Positions 26,776-41,254 are shown, counted from the first letter of the stretch. The stretch is 64,000 bases of DNA from Chrysomallon squamiferum (GCA_012295275.1 CM022668.1:7766818-7830817); one strand, 5' to 3'. Notes: generated by a model not told the origin, from the letters alone. Program-made: numbers and translations.

Positions 26776-27586
26776 AATGTAAATCTTTGTTTAGGTAACA
26801 ATAAACAAACTAGTTTCTTTCTCAGGCACTGTAAATTTTTCTCTATTTTTTTTACATTCACATATACACACACATATATATATGTACACACATACACACT
26901 TATCTTCAGCAGTAACATTAATACTATTATTGTTACTACTACTACTAATATTAACATCATCATCATCCATGTTTTAGTAGATTCATCTTTTACTTTTTAC
27001 GCCCTGTTAATACACTACTATTGAGTTTTGCAGATTTCTGCTAATGGCTTATTTTCAAAATAACAAACACATTAGACATTTCTCACATCGACAGGTAACT
27101 TAATTAGCAAACTGTGTTTTACTAATCCGCCGTAATTATCTCACTTCAAATAAATTAACGTATTGTGTTGCAGTGTTAAGGAGTCGTCATTTCAGAAAAA
27201 AAATAACGATACGACGTCACTGTAGACGTCGTAACTTTGAAAGTGAGAATGAGCTTCATTATAAAAGGAAAAAAAAAAAAGGATGTAAGAAGATTAAACA
27301 TAATTTGAAGATGAAGAAATCATTTATCGTGGTGGAAAAAAGAAGAAGAAGAAAGAAAGAAAAAAGACGGTAATGTCACAGAGTACATTGTGACAGAAGA
27401 GACATCTCGAGAGGAAAATAAATATATAAATAAAAATAAATATTTATTAAAATTTCATTAAAAATGTTATAAGTAGATTTTGAAGACATTACAAGAACAA
27501 TCCATCTTTACAAATAATAATATCTCTGAAAATGATGATGATGATGATGAAAATGATTGTGATAAATAAATAAATAACAATAAAAT

Positions 27587-27631
<45 letters not shown>

Positions 27632-27978
27632 CTACAAAATCAGTCAATAAATTCATAGCACAATCATTTTAAAATCGCAACCTATTAATCATTTAGACAA
27701 TAAATATCAAAATAACAACAAAAATATAACAACTAGAACAATAACAACAACAATAATAACACAATAATAATCATCATTATCATCATCGTCGTCGTCGTCA
27801 TCATGATGTAATTCCAGATCAATATATATTTTATAAATATAACAAAGACTCCAATAATTTCATTTAATTATGTTACCTGTTAATTTGCTCCAACATTCTT
27901 AATCAGTTAGGTAAGATATTGTGATGAGCGAAGTGAAAAATAAAGTAAGTAAAAAGAAATGCATGTGACACTGGCTAA
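26776..27978 (+). other. Unannotated stretch with AAT/GAT/GTC microsatellites
   Basis: ACT/ATC triplets at 26934-26968, GAT 27532-27550, AAT 27590-27630, ATC/GTC 27765-27803. A basic open frame at 27173-27373 is low complexity (K/R-rich) and not supported. Confidence 0.45.
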
Positions 27979-28048
27979 TGACGTACGGAATCCGGAAATT
28001 ACGACAATGATGTTACCGATTTGACGTAATTGTTTATTGATGACGTAC
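27979..28048. promoter_or_regulatory. Cluster of three CRE-like TGACGT half sites
   Basis: TGACGTAC at 27979-27986, TGACGTAA at 28022-28029 and TGACGTAC at 28041-28048. A GGAATCCGGAA word between them contains an ETS-like CCGGAA. No TATA box or exon is obvious. Confidence 0.35.
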
Positions 28049-28190
28049 TAAACAAGTCGGACATAATTATGTGGTAAGTAAAGATAATTTTCACATTTTT
28101 CACACAATTTTTCGAAAGTGAAGGAAATTCACAGTGAAAATTATGGTGATTACGGTTTAGTTTAAGGTATTACTGTCTGCAGTTTCTATG

Positions 28191-28221
<31 letters not shown>

Positions 28222-28328
28222 GAAGAAGAAAAAGATGAAGAACAACAACAACAACAACTGTACGTGTACATGTGTTATGTATGTATGTATCTATGTGTAT
28301 GTATATAGTGTATGTGTGATTATATATA

Positions 28329-29658
28329 GGGTAAGGTGGGGTAATTCTGGCCCCCGAGGTATATTATGACTTGCAGCCGCTATACTGTTCTGTCCAGATT
28401 TCTGGAACTTTGTTGATATAAATAGAACCTACCTATCTCTCATTAGAACAAAGGATGTAAGTAATCAGCCATTTACATGTGAAATATAGTGCCACGAAAG
28501 TAATGAAAACAACGAGGTTATAACAAAAAGTGCATTTTGAGGTTTCAAAAGTGAGTGCTATTTTTTTTAGTCCTATAGACATAAAGTTAGTGAAAAGGTA
28601 TAACAGGTAAACATATAAACAATTACTAAGTTCAACAAAAGAAACCTGATTAATATGTGGTAATTAGGCTAGAAATATGTGTTTTATTTTACTCCAATTC
28701 TAGCCCCCATGGAGTGGTAAATCTGGCCCCCATATGTGATACTGAAATCAATAGTTTTGGCATTGATATAGTCCATTCTGAGTTTTATTTAAGTTTTTTG
28801 AAACAACTGAAATTCCACGGTCTATCTGGTGGGGCACGCTGTCAAACTCGAAATAAAATCAAGATGATAAAGTATGCCGAGGCATTGACAGAAGATTAGA
28901 AAGTGTCAATAGGTACGAAGAAGAGTGTGCAGAGAAGAAGAAGAAGGAAGAAGAAAGGCCAAAGAAAACAAAGGCGAGAGGCACAACGACAACCAGAAAA
29001 CCCCCCAAAAACAACAACAGAAGAGACCAAAGTCATAACAGCAATTCAGTTTGAATGCTACAGCAGAACCGGTGGATGCAGTCATAGAAAACGTTGATGG
29101 TGAAGAGACTGAACTAGAAGACAGAGATGTAGTAGGTACACAAGAAAAATGTGAACTCTGTGACAGAGTTGATGATGAAATGAATTCTGACGAGTTCATA
29201 GGATGTGACCGGTGCCCAAATTGGTATTGTCTTGATCCTTGCGCAAACCTCGAAATCCGAGCCGGTGCGGACTTGAAAGATATTGTATTCTTGTGTGATA
29301 TTTGTCAAGGAGTTTAGTTTATTGAAGTTTTGAATCTGACTTGTATTATGATTAGGACAAATTAGTAGTAGTAGTAGACAATGATTATATAGCAATAATC
29401 AGTACAACAAATTTGAGGAATAAAATACATCATGAATGTAGGGGCCAGATTGACCCCAAATCATCGGGGCAAATCTGGACCCTGACAACAATTCTTGATC
29501 TGGTTCGCATTTCAAAAGTATAAGCACTATGCTTGTAGTGTTTGAAGTAGAACTAAATATACTACACATTATCCTCTCCATTTTGTTGTTTTCGTTTGTC
29601 TGTGAAACTGTAGGTGAGTTTGAATGGAAAAGGGGTCCAGAATTACCCCAGCTTACCC
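28329..29658 (+). mobile_element. DNA transposon with terminal inverted repeats and TA target duplication
   Basis: The left end (28329) GGGTAAGGTGGGGTAATTCT and the right end, read on the minus strand from 29658, GGGTAAGCTGGGGTAATTCT, form inverted repeats of about 27 bases with two mismatches. Both are preceded by TA. Sub-terminal copies of a tctggccccc-type word occur at 28697, 28721, 29441 and 29464. The element is 1.33 kb and sits inside a TATG microsatellite that is split on both sides. TA insertion points to the Tc1/mariner/pogo group. A pogo-like assignment is favoured by the C-terminal ORF remnant but not proven. Confidence 0.85.
28657..29317 (+). pseudogene. Transposase C-terminal remnant with PHD-like zinc finger
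   Basis: One frame (28657-29097) gives KYAEALTED, a stop, then an Arg/Lys-rich stretch (RRRRRKKKGQRKQRRE). A shifted frame (29051-29317) gives an acidic linker followed by CELCDR, IGCDRCPNWYC, C and FLCDIC. This Cys spacing is PHD-finger-like, with the usual His position unclear. The acidic/basic tail plus PHD-like finger resembles the end of some pogo-type transposases (inference). There is at least one stop and one frame change, and the catalytic core is absent. Confidence 0.6.
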
Positions 29659-29664
29659 TATATA

Positions 29665-29785
29665 ATATATGTGCATGTATGTATGTATGTATGTATGTAT
29701 GTATGTATGTATGTATGTATGTATGTATGTATGTATGTATGTATGTATGTATGTATGTATGTATGTATGTATGTATGTATGTGTT
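29665..29785 (+). repeat. GTAT microsatellite
   Basis: About 29 near-perfect GTAT units starting some six bases after the transposon end. Related TATG units lie left of the transposon at 28272-28310. Confidence 0.96.
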
Positions 29786-29935
29786 TGTATCAACTTATAT
29801 ATATCTCTATATATCTATCTACTTGTTATCTATGTTATCTATGTTATTGTTCTTGTTATTATCTATCTATATATATATATATATATCTGTTATCTTGAAA
29901 TTCTTCAATTGTTCTTGTTACAAACATCGTTCTTA

Positions 29936-30070
29936 TTAAAGAATGGTTGCAATCCACAATAACAAATACAAACATTATTATTATTAAAGAATGGTTGCAA
30001 TAAACAATAACAAATACAAACATTATTATTATTAAAGAATGGTTGCAATAAACAATAACAAATTAAACGA
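29936..30070 (+). repeat. 48-bp tandem repeat, 3 copies
   Basis: gaatggttgcaat recurs at 29941, 29989 and 30037, exactly 48 apart, with an ATT run in each unit. Confidence 0.93.
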
Positions 30071-30656
30071 TCACCTTAACAAAGTTATAAAATACTTAGG
30101 TCATATGTAACACAGTAGATACCGTTAACTTCAAATACATATAGATCAATAGCCTTTTGTTTAAAAATAACAGAAACTTATAATACAGTCGTTCTGCACA
30201 TATTAGTAACAATGTCGAGGTGACTAATTACTTTCTTTCACACAGAAACTCAAACACGTGTCCGTCTATAGGCATGAACGCATTCACAGTATGTGTATTT
30301 TGTATTTCTTAATTTGATGTGGAGTATAGTAATGTAGACAGTAATAATAAGAAGTATATCATACAAATAAATAACACTCATATACATACACATACATACC
30401 TATGCATTCATATATATACACATATGTATAGCATACATACAAACATACACACTGATAGACAAAAAACAGACATATATATATATATATAAATACATACATA
30501 TATTAAAAGACAAAGAAACCCCAGAAATACATAATGGTGGTTAACTGTAATGTAAATCCTATCATTTAAACAAACATACAAATAAATTTTGTATAATTCT
30601 GATTGAATTTACATCTTGTAGAGATGTTGTATTTTTTGTTTGTTTTGTTTTTAATA

Positions 30657-30662
30657 AATGAA

Positions 30663-30745
<83 letters not shown>

Positions 30746-30790
30746 CATAATAATAATGATAGTAATAATAATAGTAATAGTAATAAATTA
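30657..30790 (+). repeat. AAAT and AAT microsatellite
   Basis: AAAT at 30655-30682 and AAT to about 30785. Confidence 0.93.
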
Positions 30791-31490
30791 AAAATAAAAT
30801 AAAATAAAAATGAAAGTTTAGGTTACTGACATTTATCGTCAATTTCGTGAGAGAAAACAATTATCTTATTAACATCGACTGTTACTGAAAGTGCTGCGGA
30901 AACCTCTATCAAATTACAGTCTACACAAAATCCATTTGGGTAAAAGCAGAGTAATAATACATATGTGGAGCATTCTATTTTAGTCATCATTAATAGCAGT
31001 ATCGGTTATTTTTATCTTTATTTTCTAAAAGTAATGTAAAATTGAACGAGTTCGTAATTGTACACATTTATGGATACACACACACACACATATATTTTAT
31101 GTGTCTGTATGTACCTGCGTCTATTTGTTTGAATATGTATGTTTATCTCGGTTTTCTTGTTATGTTGAAATGTAATTTAACCAAATTAACCAAATCGATG
31201 TATCACTAAAAGTTGTGCAGTGATAACGCACCTTTATTTACTTAACGTCACGGCTGACCTAGTTTAAAAGCGACTTCAAAGGAACTTGACTTCCTGCCTA
31301 CCACATTTTCATTTTCACCACGTTTATTTTTATGAAGAAGAAGAAGAAAAAGAAGAAAAACGTGATAATGATAATAAACACATTTCAGTCTGAAATAGCA
31401 TTAACTCTAAAAAGTATGTAATATTTCAGTGACAAACATCCACTTGGATATCTCAATCTAGCATTTTATATATCTATATCTATAGCTATA
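30791..31490 (+). other. Unannotated stretch
   Basis: Short CA and GAA runs. No gene seen. Confidence 0.45.
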
Positions 31491-31494
31491 TCTA

Positions 31495-31765
31495 TCTATC
31501 TATGTGTGTGTGTGTTTATATATACACATATATTACACACACATATATACACACATACACACATTAAAAACAAACAAAGACGGGACGGAAAAGGATAAAA
31601 TGTATGCTTATTATTGTTGTCATTATAATGAAGATAACTACTGCGGCTACAACTATCCTTCACTATTATTACCATTGCTGCTACTACTACTACCTCCACT
31701 ATTTTTACTGCAGCTGCTACTACTACTACTACCTCTTCTGTTATTACTAAAAATGCTTATTTTAT
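31495..31765 (+). repeat. CA/TA and ACT microsatellites
   Basis: CA/TATA runs at 31500-31565 and imperfect ACT/GCT triplets at 31660-31750. Confidence 0.85.
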
Positions 31766-32289
31766 TTTAGTTATTGTATTGTTAAACTGTATAGTTTGTG
31801 ATTATACTTTGTTATTAGTTAAGAATGGACGCCAAAACTTTTGAAATAGATCATAACCTGAAAGTATATAAAATATAACCAGTAAATAAATAAATTAATA
31901 AATAAAAGTTGACGTGAAAGAATGCAGAATATATTAAAACTATTTGTTTATAACAATAGAGGTAAACTTTAAAGCATTTAATGTCATTGTCAATTAACAT
32001 ACAAGATATATATTCAGAAATGGCCTGTGCATTGATTTCCTATTTATTAACAGAAAATTAATAATAACAAACGAAACGTGGCGAAGAGCCTTTATTAAAA
32101 ATGTCCATATAGAAAATTGTAAGTGTTTATTGTGGCTCTCCTCTTGTGTATTAATCAGACAAGAATCTTATCCATGCTTCTGTAATGTTCAGTGGCAGTG
32201 CAATCAGAAATGATAGTCTTGTTGTGATGTGCTTGTGTACTTGTAGTGACAGACAACTCAAACTCAGGTCAGGAAATATGTTTATGTGA

Positions 32290-32415
32290 TGACATTCTCT
32301 CATACGTAGAGTGGCAGTCTTCATATAGGATCTACGTAGAGTGGCTCTCCTACATACTATTATATAGAGAGGCAATCCTCATACACACTGTATCTAGAGT
32401 GACAATGCTCTTGTA

Positions 32416-32503
<88 letters not shown>

Positions 32504-32640
32504 TATACACACACAGACACACACATAGATAAATAGATATACCTTTCTTCTTATAGACTATTATGTAGAGTGGCAATCCTCCTATATCTATAAATATAGT
32601 AGCAATCATATCCACTTTATGTAGAAAGCAGTCATAAACT
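32290..32640 (+). repeat. About 30-bp degenerate minisatellite split by TC microsatellite
   Basis: gtagagtggcaatcctcata-type units at about 32307, 32336, 32365, 32394, 32564 and 32592 (spacing near 29). (TC)n at 32419-32501 interrupts the series. Confidence 0.78.
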
Positions 32641-33694
32641 AATAAACAAATGTTTCCTTGGGTCATGCACCTATATGCATTTAACACAGTATTTATTCTA
32701 CAAAGGAATATTTCACTTAACGTTATTGGTATCTGCATCAGTGCTGAGACATTTGACATAGGACATTAATACCACCTTGTTATCATCCTTCAACTCGAAG
32801 GGGATGTTTTGCAGAAAGCGAAATAAAACGACAATGGTGATTACAATTAATTTACTCACTGCTTTGAATGCGGAGGGTTTTACAAGTCAGGATTTTCTTT
32901 GATTACATTCTGGTTTGGTTATTTTGAAATTTTTATTATCCCGTTCGCAGATGTGAACATGCTTTCCCTCATTTATTAAACTCGTAAAAATGTTCGTAGT
33001 TTGTTCTCATAAAGATTTTTTCAAGCACATTGTACAATAAGAATAACTACAGCTACAACAGCTGCTGCTGCTGTTGCTAGTGCCACAGCTGTTGTAAATA
33101 ACGTTGTCGATGGTAGAAAACGAAAAAGAAAAAACAAACAAAAAAACAAGACAAAACAGACAATACAAATATGGGATAGGTTTTGATTTTTATTTAGATG
33201 AATACGGCAGGACTTAATGTGTTTCTGTTAGTTTGTCTGCTTTTCTTTAAGTATGTGTGTGTATCTGTGTATGTATGTACGTAATTAAGAACTAAAGAAC
33301 GCACTGGCACAGGAAATTCTTTTATTAATAAAAAATTAATCATATTCTAATTTTGTCTCTTGGGATTCGAGTTGACTTAACGTTGATCATTGTAATGTTT
33401 TTAACAGTGTGATTTGGTGTTTTGTACATATATGTATATGTATATGTATATATATCGTTACAGTATATGTATGTGTGTATGTATACATATATACATACAT
33501 ACACAGTGACGGAATGGATGGTCTCAAAATATATTTTTAAAGATGTTTAAGATAAGAATACAAAATTAAAGGAATATTAAGAGTAACATTTCTGTTAACC
33601 AGTCAGTCTGTTTGATGAATGTTTTAATTTCAAAAAGACAGACATACATAGATTAAATACAATATTTTTGCATGCATACACCTAAACATGCATA

Positions 33695-33783
33695 CGTACA
33701 TACTACATACATACATACATACATATATACATACATATATACATACATACAAACATACATACATACATACATACATACATACA

Positions 33784-33817
<34 letters not shown>

Positions 33818-33847
33818 CACACATGCATACATACATACATACATACA

Positions 33848-33915
<68 letters not shown>

Positions 33916-33924
33916 CATATATAC

Positions 33925-33986
<62 letters not shown>

Positions 33987-33990
33987 AGTA
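33695..33990 (+). repeat. CATA/TA microsatellite
   Basis: About 210 bases of CATA followed by TA. Long open frames on both strands are repeat products. Confidence 0.96.
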
Positions 33991-34202
33991 CATATGAATA
34001 CAAACACACACACTGATATGCGCAGTGACCCAGGAAAGCGTGCTAGGACATTTTTAAAGAGCTTTTGTGAAAATCGATCCGTGTATCTCATCAGTAGGAC
34101 ACAAGAAGACTAAAAGTCTGCTCATCGATAAACTTTACCAACGCGTTAACTACGACAGAACAATCGTAAATCCAAACAATTCGTTTTTCCTATTGATTTT
34201 TC

Positions 34203-34500
<298 letters not shown>

Positions 34501-34735
34501 TTTTCCCCTTTCACTGTAACGAGCTATCCACACCGCTAAGCGTAAAGAAATCCTTTCTTGATCAAGTCTTCGGAACAAACAGAACTTTCTCGGTTAACGA
34601 TGATGTAACAACTGAATCCGCAAACTCACTATCCATCACAGATATTTATATTTTTAATTCACCTCCTATTCTCTTTTCACGGTTAAACGTTTCATCACCC
34701 GATCTCGCCGCTTATTATCGTTTCTCCCGACCACG

Positions 34736-34890
34736 TATAAATGCAGTTATCTGATACTTATTGGATATCGAATTGGCCGATTCCGAGTATGTATTGATGT
34801 TCTCCAGCATTCACCTTTACAGATACGGTACAGAATCCGTTTGTAGGGATACCTTCACTTCGCTCGCTAATTGCAGTGAGGTGGTGAGTG
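34736..34890 (+). promoter_or_regulatory. TATA box with downstream donor, candidate first exon
   Basis: TATAAAT at 34736-34742 and a donor-like GTG followed by GTGAGT at 34884. G+C and CpG are higher than around it. A 69-codon open frame at 34761-34970 overlaps but has no recognisable domain. Confidence 0.35.
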
Positions 34891-35064
34891 GAGAGAGCGG
34901 TTCAGAGCTGCAAGTTGTGTGTGAGTTGACAGAAACACGTGAGTCTGTCAGTGCTCTCGGGCGCCAATGACAGGTCGGGCCACGGTACTCCTGTTCTATC
35001 GCGTACACGTTGATGTCATCGATTTTGACATTTTTCTTTTTTTTTAAAACATGAAATATAAAAT

Positions 35065-35108
35065 TTAATAATAATAATAATAACAATAACAATAACAATA
35101 ATAATAAC

Positions 35109-35153
<45 letters not shown>

Positions 35154-35807
35154 GTAAATAAATAAATATATAAAAAATAAAAACAAAAAATTAATAAGAT
35201 CGCTAGCTACAAATTGTACTTGTAGGTCAGACGTTACATGTATTTTGTGACCGTAACAAATAAGATGATGATGATGTTAACGACGAAGATGATGTGTTGA
35301 TGATGATGATTATTTATTTTACTTAACTTGTACTTAAACATGTAAATACTTATATCTGTTTGATCGCATCAGTTACAGAAAGTATTCAAGAAAAGGTCAT
35401 TTAATTAATTAATTTATTTATTTAATTGATTATTTTTTCTCTATCATCTAATTCTGTTATCAGATTTCTGAGTTTACTATTCATGCCATTACGAAGATTT
35501 CTGAGTTTACTATTATACGAAGATAATAAAACAATGGTTAAGCGACCCACGTTAAGTCTCATAAGTACTGTGATCGAATCTTGTTTGGTAACAGTTATAT
35601 CCAGGTCGTTGCATATCTCCCTAGGTACGATCATATTCGCTAAACATAATTAGGATTTCTAGACATTAAAACAAATAACATAATAAATAAATAAATAAAT
35701 AATTAATTAATAAAATAAATAAATAAATAAATAAATAATTAAATAAATAAAAAAATAAAAAAAAAAATAAATAAATAAATAAATAAAAAAATAAAAAAAT
35801 AAAATAA

Positions 35808-35850
<43 letters not shown>

Positions 35851-35870
35851 ATCAAAATTAAAAATTAAAA
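35065..35870 (+). repeat. AAT and AAAT microsatellites
   Basis: AAT at 35067-35152 and AAAT at 35675-35855. The 500 bases between hold nothing recognisable beyond a repeated atttctgagtttactatt word (35464 and 35499). Confidence 0.85.
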
Positions 35871-36264
35871 TAAATGTAACACACCGAAATTTACATGTAC
35901 CACTTATCCGTACATCTAAACATCTGTATGTCTGAACGTCATAAATTGTGAAACATAAATATAGTTCTAAAATAAAATCTCCTTAGGAATAATGTGTTTC
36001 ATTGTAATGAATCAGAAAACAAAACATTAACTGAGAAATATGTTGACGATTATGGCATAATAATCATGTCTGAAAGACTAATATCATATATACACACTAA
36101 ATCATCGGCTCTAAAACTGCCAGCAGAAAATCCGATAGATGGGAAAATCATAATACGTTTGTTTCGAAAGACAGGAAATTATTTTAGGTATCTTCGTGTG
36201 TGTGTTCGTGTGTGCGTGTGTGTGCATACTTATATGTGTGTGTATGGATATATATATCTTTTTT

Positions 36265-36267
36265 AGC

Positions 36268-36344
<77 letters not shown>

Positions 36345-36349
36345 TATAA

Positions 36350-36426
<77 letters not shown>

Positions 36427-36440
36427 TGTATGTGTGTATG
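36265..36440 (+). repeat. TC, TA and TGTA microsatellites
   Basis: (TC)n 36270-36342, (TA)n 36350-36371, (TGTA)n to 36440. Confidence 0.95.
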
Positions 36441-36800
36441 TAATTCTACATTTGGTGATTAAACTTGCGAATGTCTCTTTTTATTATTGCTACCAAAACA
36501 ACAGAGACAAACACGGAGGAAACACATGCATTTTATCTGAACTGAACAAAATAATTTTCGCTAAAAGAATCCCATTTTAACGAACATTACAGGAACTGCA
36601 ATACTTACAAAGCATACAGACAAACACTAATAATTTATACATTGTGTATTAAACGATTCAGTTCTATATTTACTTCCTGGTGCGATCAACACAAAATAAT
36701 CAACATAAACACAATTCAACGTAAGTACACTTTATTCGAATTCAATAGCATTATGATGTCATACAGATGGAATATTGTTCAGGCGTATCCCCCAGCACTG

Positions 36801-36813
36801 GTTGCTTAGCAAC
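36801..36813. promoter_or_regulatory. X-box-like RFX site
   Basis: GTTGCTTAGCAAC, a palindrome with the two RFX half-sites (GTTGC and GCAAC). Confidence 0.4.
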
Positions 36814-37151
36814 ATTTAAATATGTTTATACACATGCGTGATAGACTAAGAAATCTAATGCTGAAGGCAAACAGTGTAGAGATTATCTGTTGTGAAGAAA
36901 AGCGCAAAGAATAAATAGAAATGTATACATCTGTGTGAAAACAGCGAAAGGAATCAATAATTGGAAAACAGAAAAGCTTTTTTCGTTTTGTCTTTCTTCC
37001 CCTCTTCCCCGATTTATGTTCCTCTCTGTCTATCCATCCCCCTCTATATTTTTGGTCTGTGCATGTCTTTCCCTATCTTTCTTTCTTTACCTGATCCTTT
37101 TTACCCCTTTCAAACTCTTTGTTACCGTCAATTTTCTCTCTCCCTGTCTCT

Positions 37152-37336
<185 letters not shown>

Positions 37337-37952
37337 TCTTCGCTTCTTTTCTCATTCATTCTTCACTGTGTCTCGTTCTTGCCTTTATGTCTTTTTTCGT
37401 TTTTCATGTTTCCTGTGTTTCCGTATCTCTCTCGACATCTCCCTTTCATCTACCAACTCTCTTACCTTTCATTTTCTCATTCGTTTTTCTAATTTGTACA
37501 AATATCCCATCTATCCCATAATGTAAGTGAGCCATAAATACAAAGATATATTGTTTCCTTATTTCAATGAAATACAACATATGCCCAATGTATATCAAGA
37601 AAGGGTCGAGCTAAATAATAATAATAAAAAGAACAATAATAAAAATGGAAATAAAATGTACATAGACTACTTGTTACATTCTTGACGACTCTTTTGCACT
37701 GCAGATCTTGGTAGACTGACTTACGATACAGACATAAACTATTCCTGTAGTTTGATAATAATATAATTAGTATATTCTGGTTTTATTATACAATTAAATA
37801 ATGGTATTTGTGTTTCATCTGTCCTAACATAACAATATATTGATATATACGACAACTGGCTCAGTATCAATATAATTATATTTAATTACTCAATAACTGG
37901 CAGTTCATTATATTAACCTTTGAGAAAAGACTAATCTGTGCTTTGTATGTAA

Positions 37953-38062
<110 letters not shown>

Positions 38063-38392
38063 AAATTTCAGAGTGTTTGGGGATTTAAAAAGCATATTTT
38101 TGTATTACGATTTTTGACAGTATGATATAAGCGGTTAATAAAAGTAACACTATGATGACTGTACATTGTATTTTATTGTCAATATTTTCTTAACCGGAGA
38201 TATCTTTACATTTAAACATTTAAAAGACAAAAAAAAAAAAAAAAAAGACAAAAGAAGTAAAATGATTTTTTTTTCACGATTTCAGAAATGAAGATCAACT
38301 TGTAATAAAATAAAATAAATTAAATTAAATAAGCAGATAATTAAATAATTAAGTGAATTTATAGATAATACGAAAACAAATGTGGAAGGAAA

Positions 38393-38425
<33 letters not shown>

Positions 38426-38782
38426 TTTAAATGAAAAAGATTACGACATTATCATCACTCTATTGGTTTTGGCCTGGAAATAAATGAAAAAATCACAACA
38501 TGACAGAATAAAAACTGTTTGTTAAATGAATACTGAAAATAAAAACCATTAGAGAAAATATGTTTATATAATAATTTCTTTTAAGAGGGATTTAACTGAG
38601 CCAAAAACACATTCATCAAAAAAAAAAAAAAAAAAAAAAAAGAATAACTAGAAGAAAAAAAAAGACAGTAAGCAAAAACACACACACATGACTATAATTT
38701 GTATTAAGAAAAGTCTAACAAATTTATAGATTTTAGATTTTCCGAATAAATAAAAAGCTTAGACTAGAGTCAGCCGTTACGT

Positions 38783-38798
38783 GGTTGCCATGACAACC
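38783..38798. promoter_or_regulatory. Near-canonical X-box (RFX site)
   Basis: GGTTGCCATGACAACC differs by one base from the palindromic consensus GTTGCCATGGCAAC core. Such sites direct RFX-dependent ciliary genes in animals. No adjacent exon was identified. Confidence 0.45.
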
Positions 38799-39321
38799 TA
38801 ATGTTGTTTTTTTCCCCCCTCTCCTTTAATTCCCAAACTGTTGATTTAATTTGAAACGATCTTAACCAATATTCAGTTTTCATTCTTTTCTTTTCCATTT
38901 TTTTCCCTTTCTACATTATCGTCTTCTCGGTTTTATTTTTTATTTATTTTATTCTATTTTTTTTTGTTAAAAAGTAACCTAATTTTTAATCACAGTGTGC
39001 TCACTGATGTTTGAACAGAAAAAAATTAAAAAAAATAAAATAAAAGATCCGATTTTACGCTGTAGTTAATTGAAAATTTTCGCTTCTAATCTGAAAGCCA
39101 CTAATATAATAAACTAAAATAGACGTACTGTTATAATTAGTAGTTTCTGCGCAGTCTCAGATCCATCAGCCTCGCTAACGATTTCTACTGATAATTATGT
39201 AAACAATGTTTAAATCAATTTTCTATTTTGAATCGAATTTGCTATTCGTCATATTATTAACTGCAAATATTTAGCAATTGTGTTTGTATATGTTTATATA
39301 TGTATGTATTTAGGTATGAAT

Positions 39322-39440
39322 ATTCTCTGTCTTATGTACGTCTGATTAGACTCTGAACATAGACAACATTTGGGAACGCACTGACACAGGAGGGCAAAGT
39401 TCAGTCACGACCTCGCAAAACCGTCAGATGCCGTTGACGA
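39322..39440 (-). mobile_element. SINE body, second copy, lacking tRNA head
   Basis: Shares about 119 bases with 2998-3116 (attctctgt-ttatgtacgt ... gtcagatgccg-tgacga), roughly 85% by eye. Similarity stops where the tRNA-like head of copy 1 begins. Confidence 0.75.
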
Positions 39441-41254
39441 TGGATTACATTATTTTGATTAGCAGTCAAATAAATTTTTAGAACAGACCTACTCACAGAC
39501 AGGAAACATAAAGCTCAGTCTTTAATAAAACTGGTAAAATTCTGCTAAGTGCAGAAACTGAAAATTATAAATCTGTGGAAAATTTAATATTCTAATTGAT
39601 GTGAATACCTGTTCATTATTTCCATTATTTTTAATTTTTATTCTTTTTTTATGGGAGTAATATTATTAGCAAACTCAGATTAAACGATTAAAAACACACG
39701 TTTGTGTCATATTTCATTAAAAAAATAATATTAATAATAATAATAAAAACAAAATTAAAGATCAACAAACCAATACTGGTTTAATGCACCTGCCTAAAGA
39801 ACATCAAGTTGAAATTGTTTATATGAATTACAAACACACAAACACACACACACAAACACACACACGCGCGCGTACACGCACGCACACACACAATAAAAGA
39901 GTGTTTAGAGTACTGAAAAAAGAAAAAAATTTAAATCATTTTTATTATTATTAATTGTTTTGGGGTTTTTTTTATCAGTCAGCTCGCATTGTTTTCGTTC
40001 AGATGAGAAATAAAATAAAGAATTTGTTAATATCTGATGTTGAATAACTTAATGTTACACAGACACACGCGTCCACGTACAGACATGTTCCCCTCTGACG
40101 AACAGGTCGTAAGTCGTTTTGATGTAATGCTTTACCTACAGTACTATATAATGTCACATTATCTTACAATAAGTCACATGTACGTATGTGTGTTTGGGTG
40201 TGTGTATTTGTATACCCTTTAATTAATTTAAGTCAAATATAATTTGCAGTCACTAAAAAACAAACAAACAAAAAAAAAAAAACAAGTATAAAGTAAATAA
40301 AAAAGAAATAAAAGAAATAAAAGAAGAAAAAATTATTTATTGATAACTTGTGCTGGGAAGTGGATCAAAGATTTTGCTGTCACTGGTTTGATTGATGAAG
40401 TCGTTCTCTGTGAAAAAAAATAAAATAAAATAAAAAAAAACATGAAAAAAAACAAACAAGTTCAGTTGAAAAACTCGCGCATATTGGATACACAAAATGG
40501 GTTTACAGCCTAAGAGGAATAACTCCTGTTACAATATATATAACATATATACACGCACACACACACAACTATTATTATTATTGTGTTTATTTATTAATTA
40601 TTATTATCATGTTAACAATGATTATTTTTTTTAAACATTATTACGACAATTTAGGGAAAATACTTGAGAATCAAAACAGAAGTTATTTCTCTAAGACCAC
40701 TGAGATCGATTAGCTCTCTTTTCCATTCCACCAAAATTGGATGTCATTATTATTGATATTCGACAATCAGAAAAAAAATATTAATTTATTAATTTGTTTA
40801 TTTCTTATTATTTATTTTATTGTAAATTCTCCATTTAATTTTTTAAAATGGTGTTTGTTATTTTCTTCGGTGATCCTATATTCGGCTAAGATTTATAAAA
40901 TATTTTTGTAGTTAAACTACATAACATGATCCAATGAGAGCAGTGATGTATGTTACAAAGGCAAACCTCTGCAGTCAGTACAACAGGAGTTAATCCCCTT
41001 AGAACACCATTTTATATTTTAATTTTATTTTCTTTACTTGTTGTGCGATTCCGTAATGTAATTAAGAAAACATCGAACTGGCAGCGTATTGGTATAAAGA
41101 TTTCCTCTTATTAATACAAATATATTACAAAATAAACATACAAACAAGATTTACTCAACAGTTTAAAATCACTAAAAGAAACAAGAAGTTATAAACGTAT
41201 GAGACTTTCAGCCTCCAAAAACTTGTCTCTTCGAATTTCTCGTGATAAATTATC
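39441..41254 (+). other. Unannotated AT-rich stretch
   Basis: CA/CG run at 39834-39890 and small A and AAT runs. No gene recognised. Confidence 0.45.

Noticed and set aside
27173-27373. Basic 66-codon open frame
   Set aside because: Lys/Arg richness comes from AAG/AAA-rich sequence; no start context or homology.
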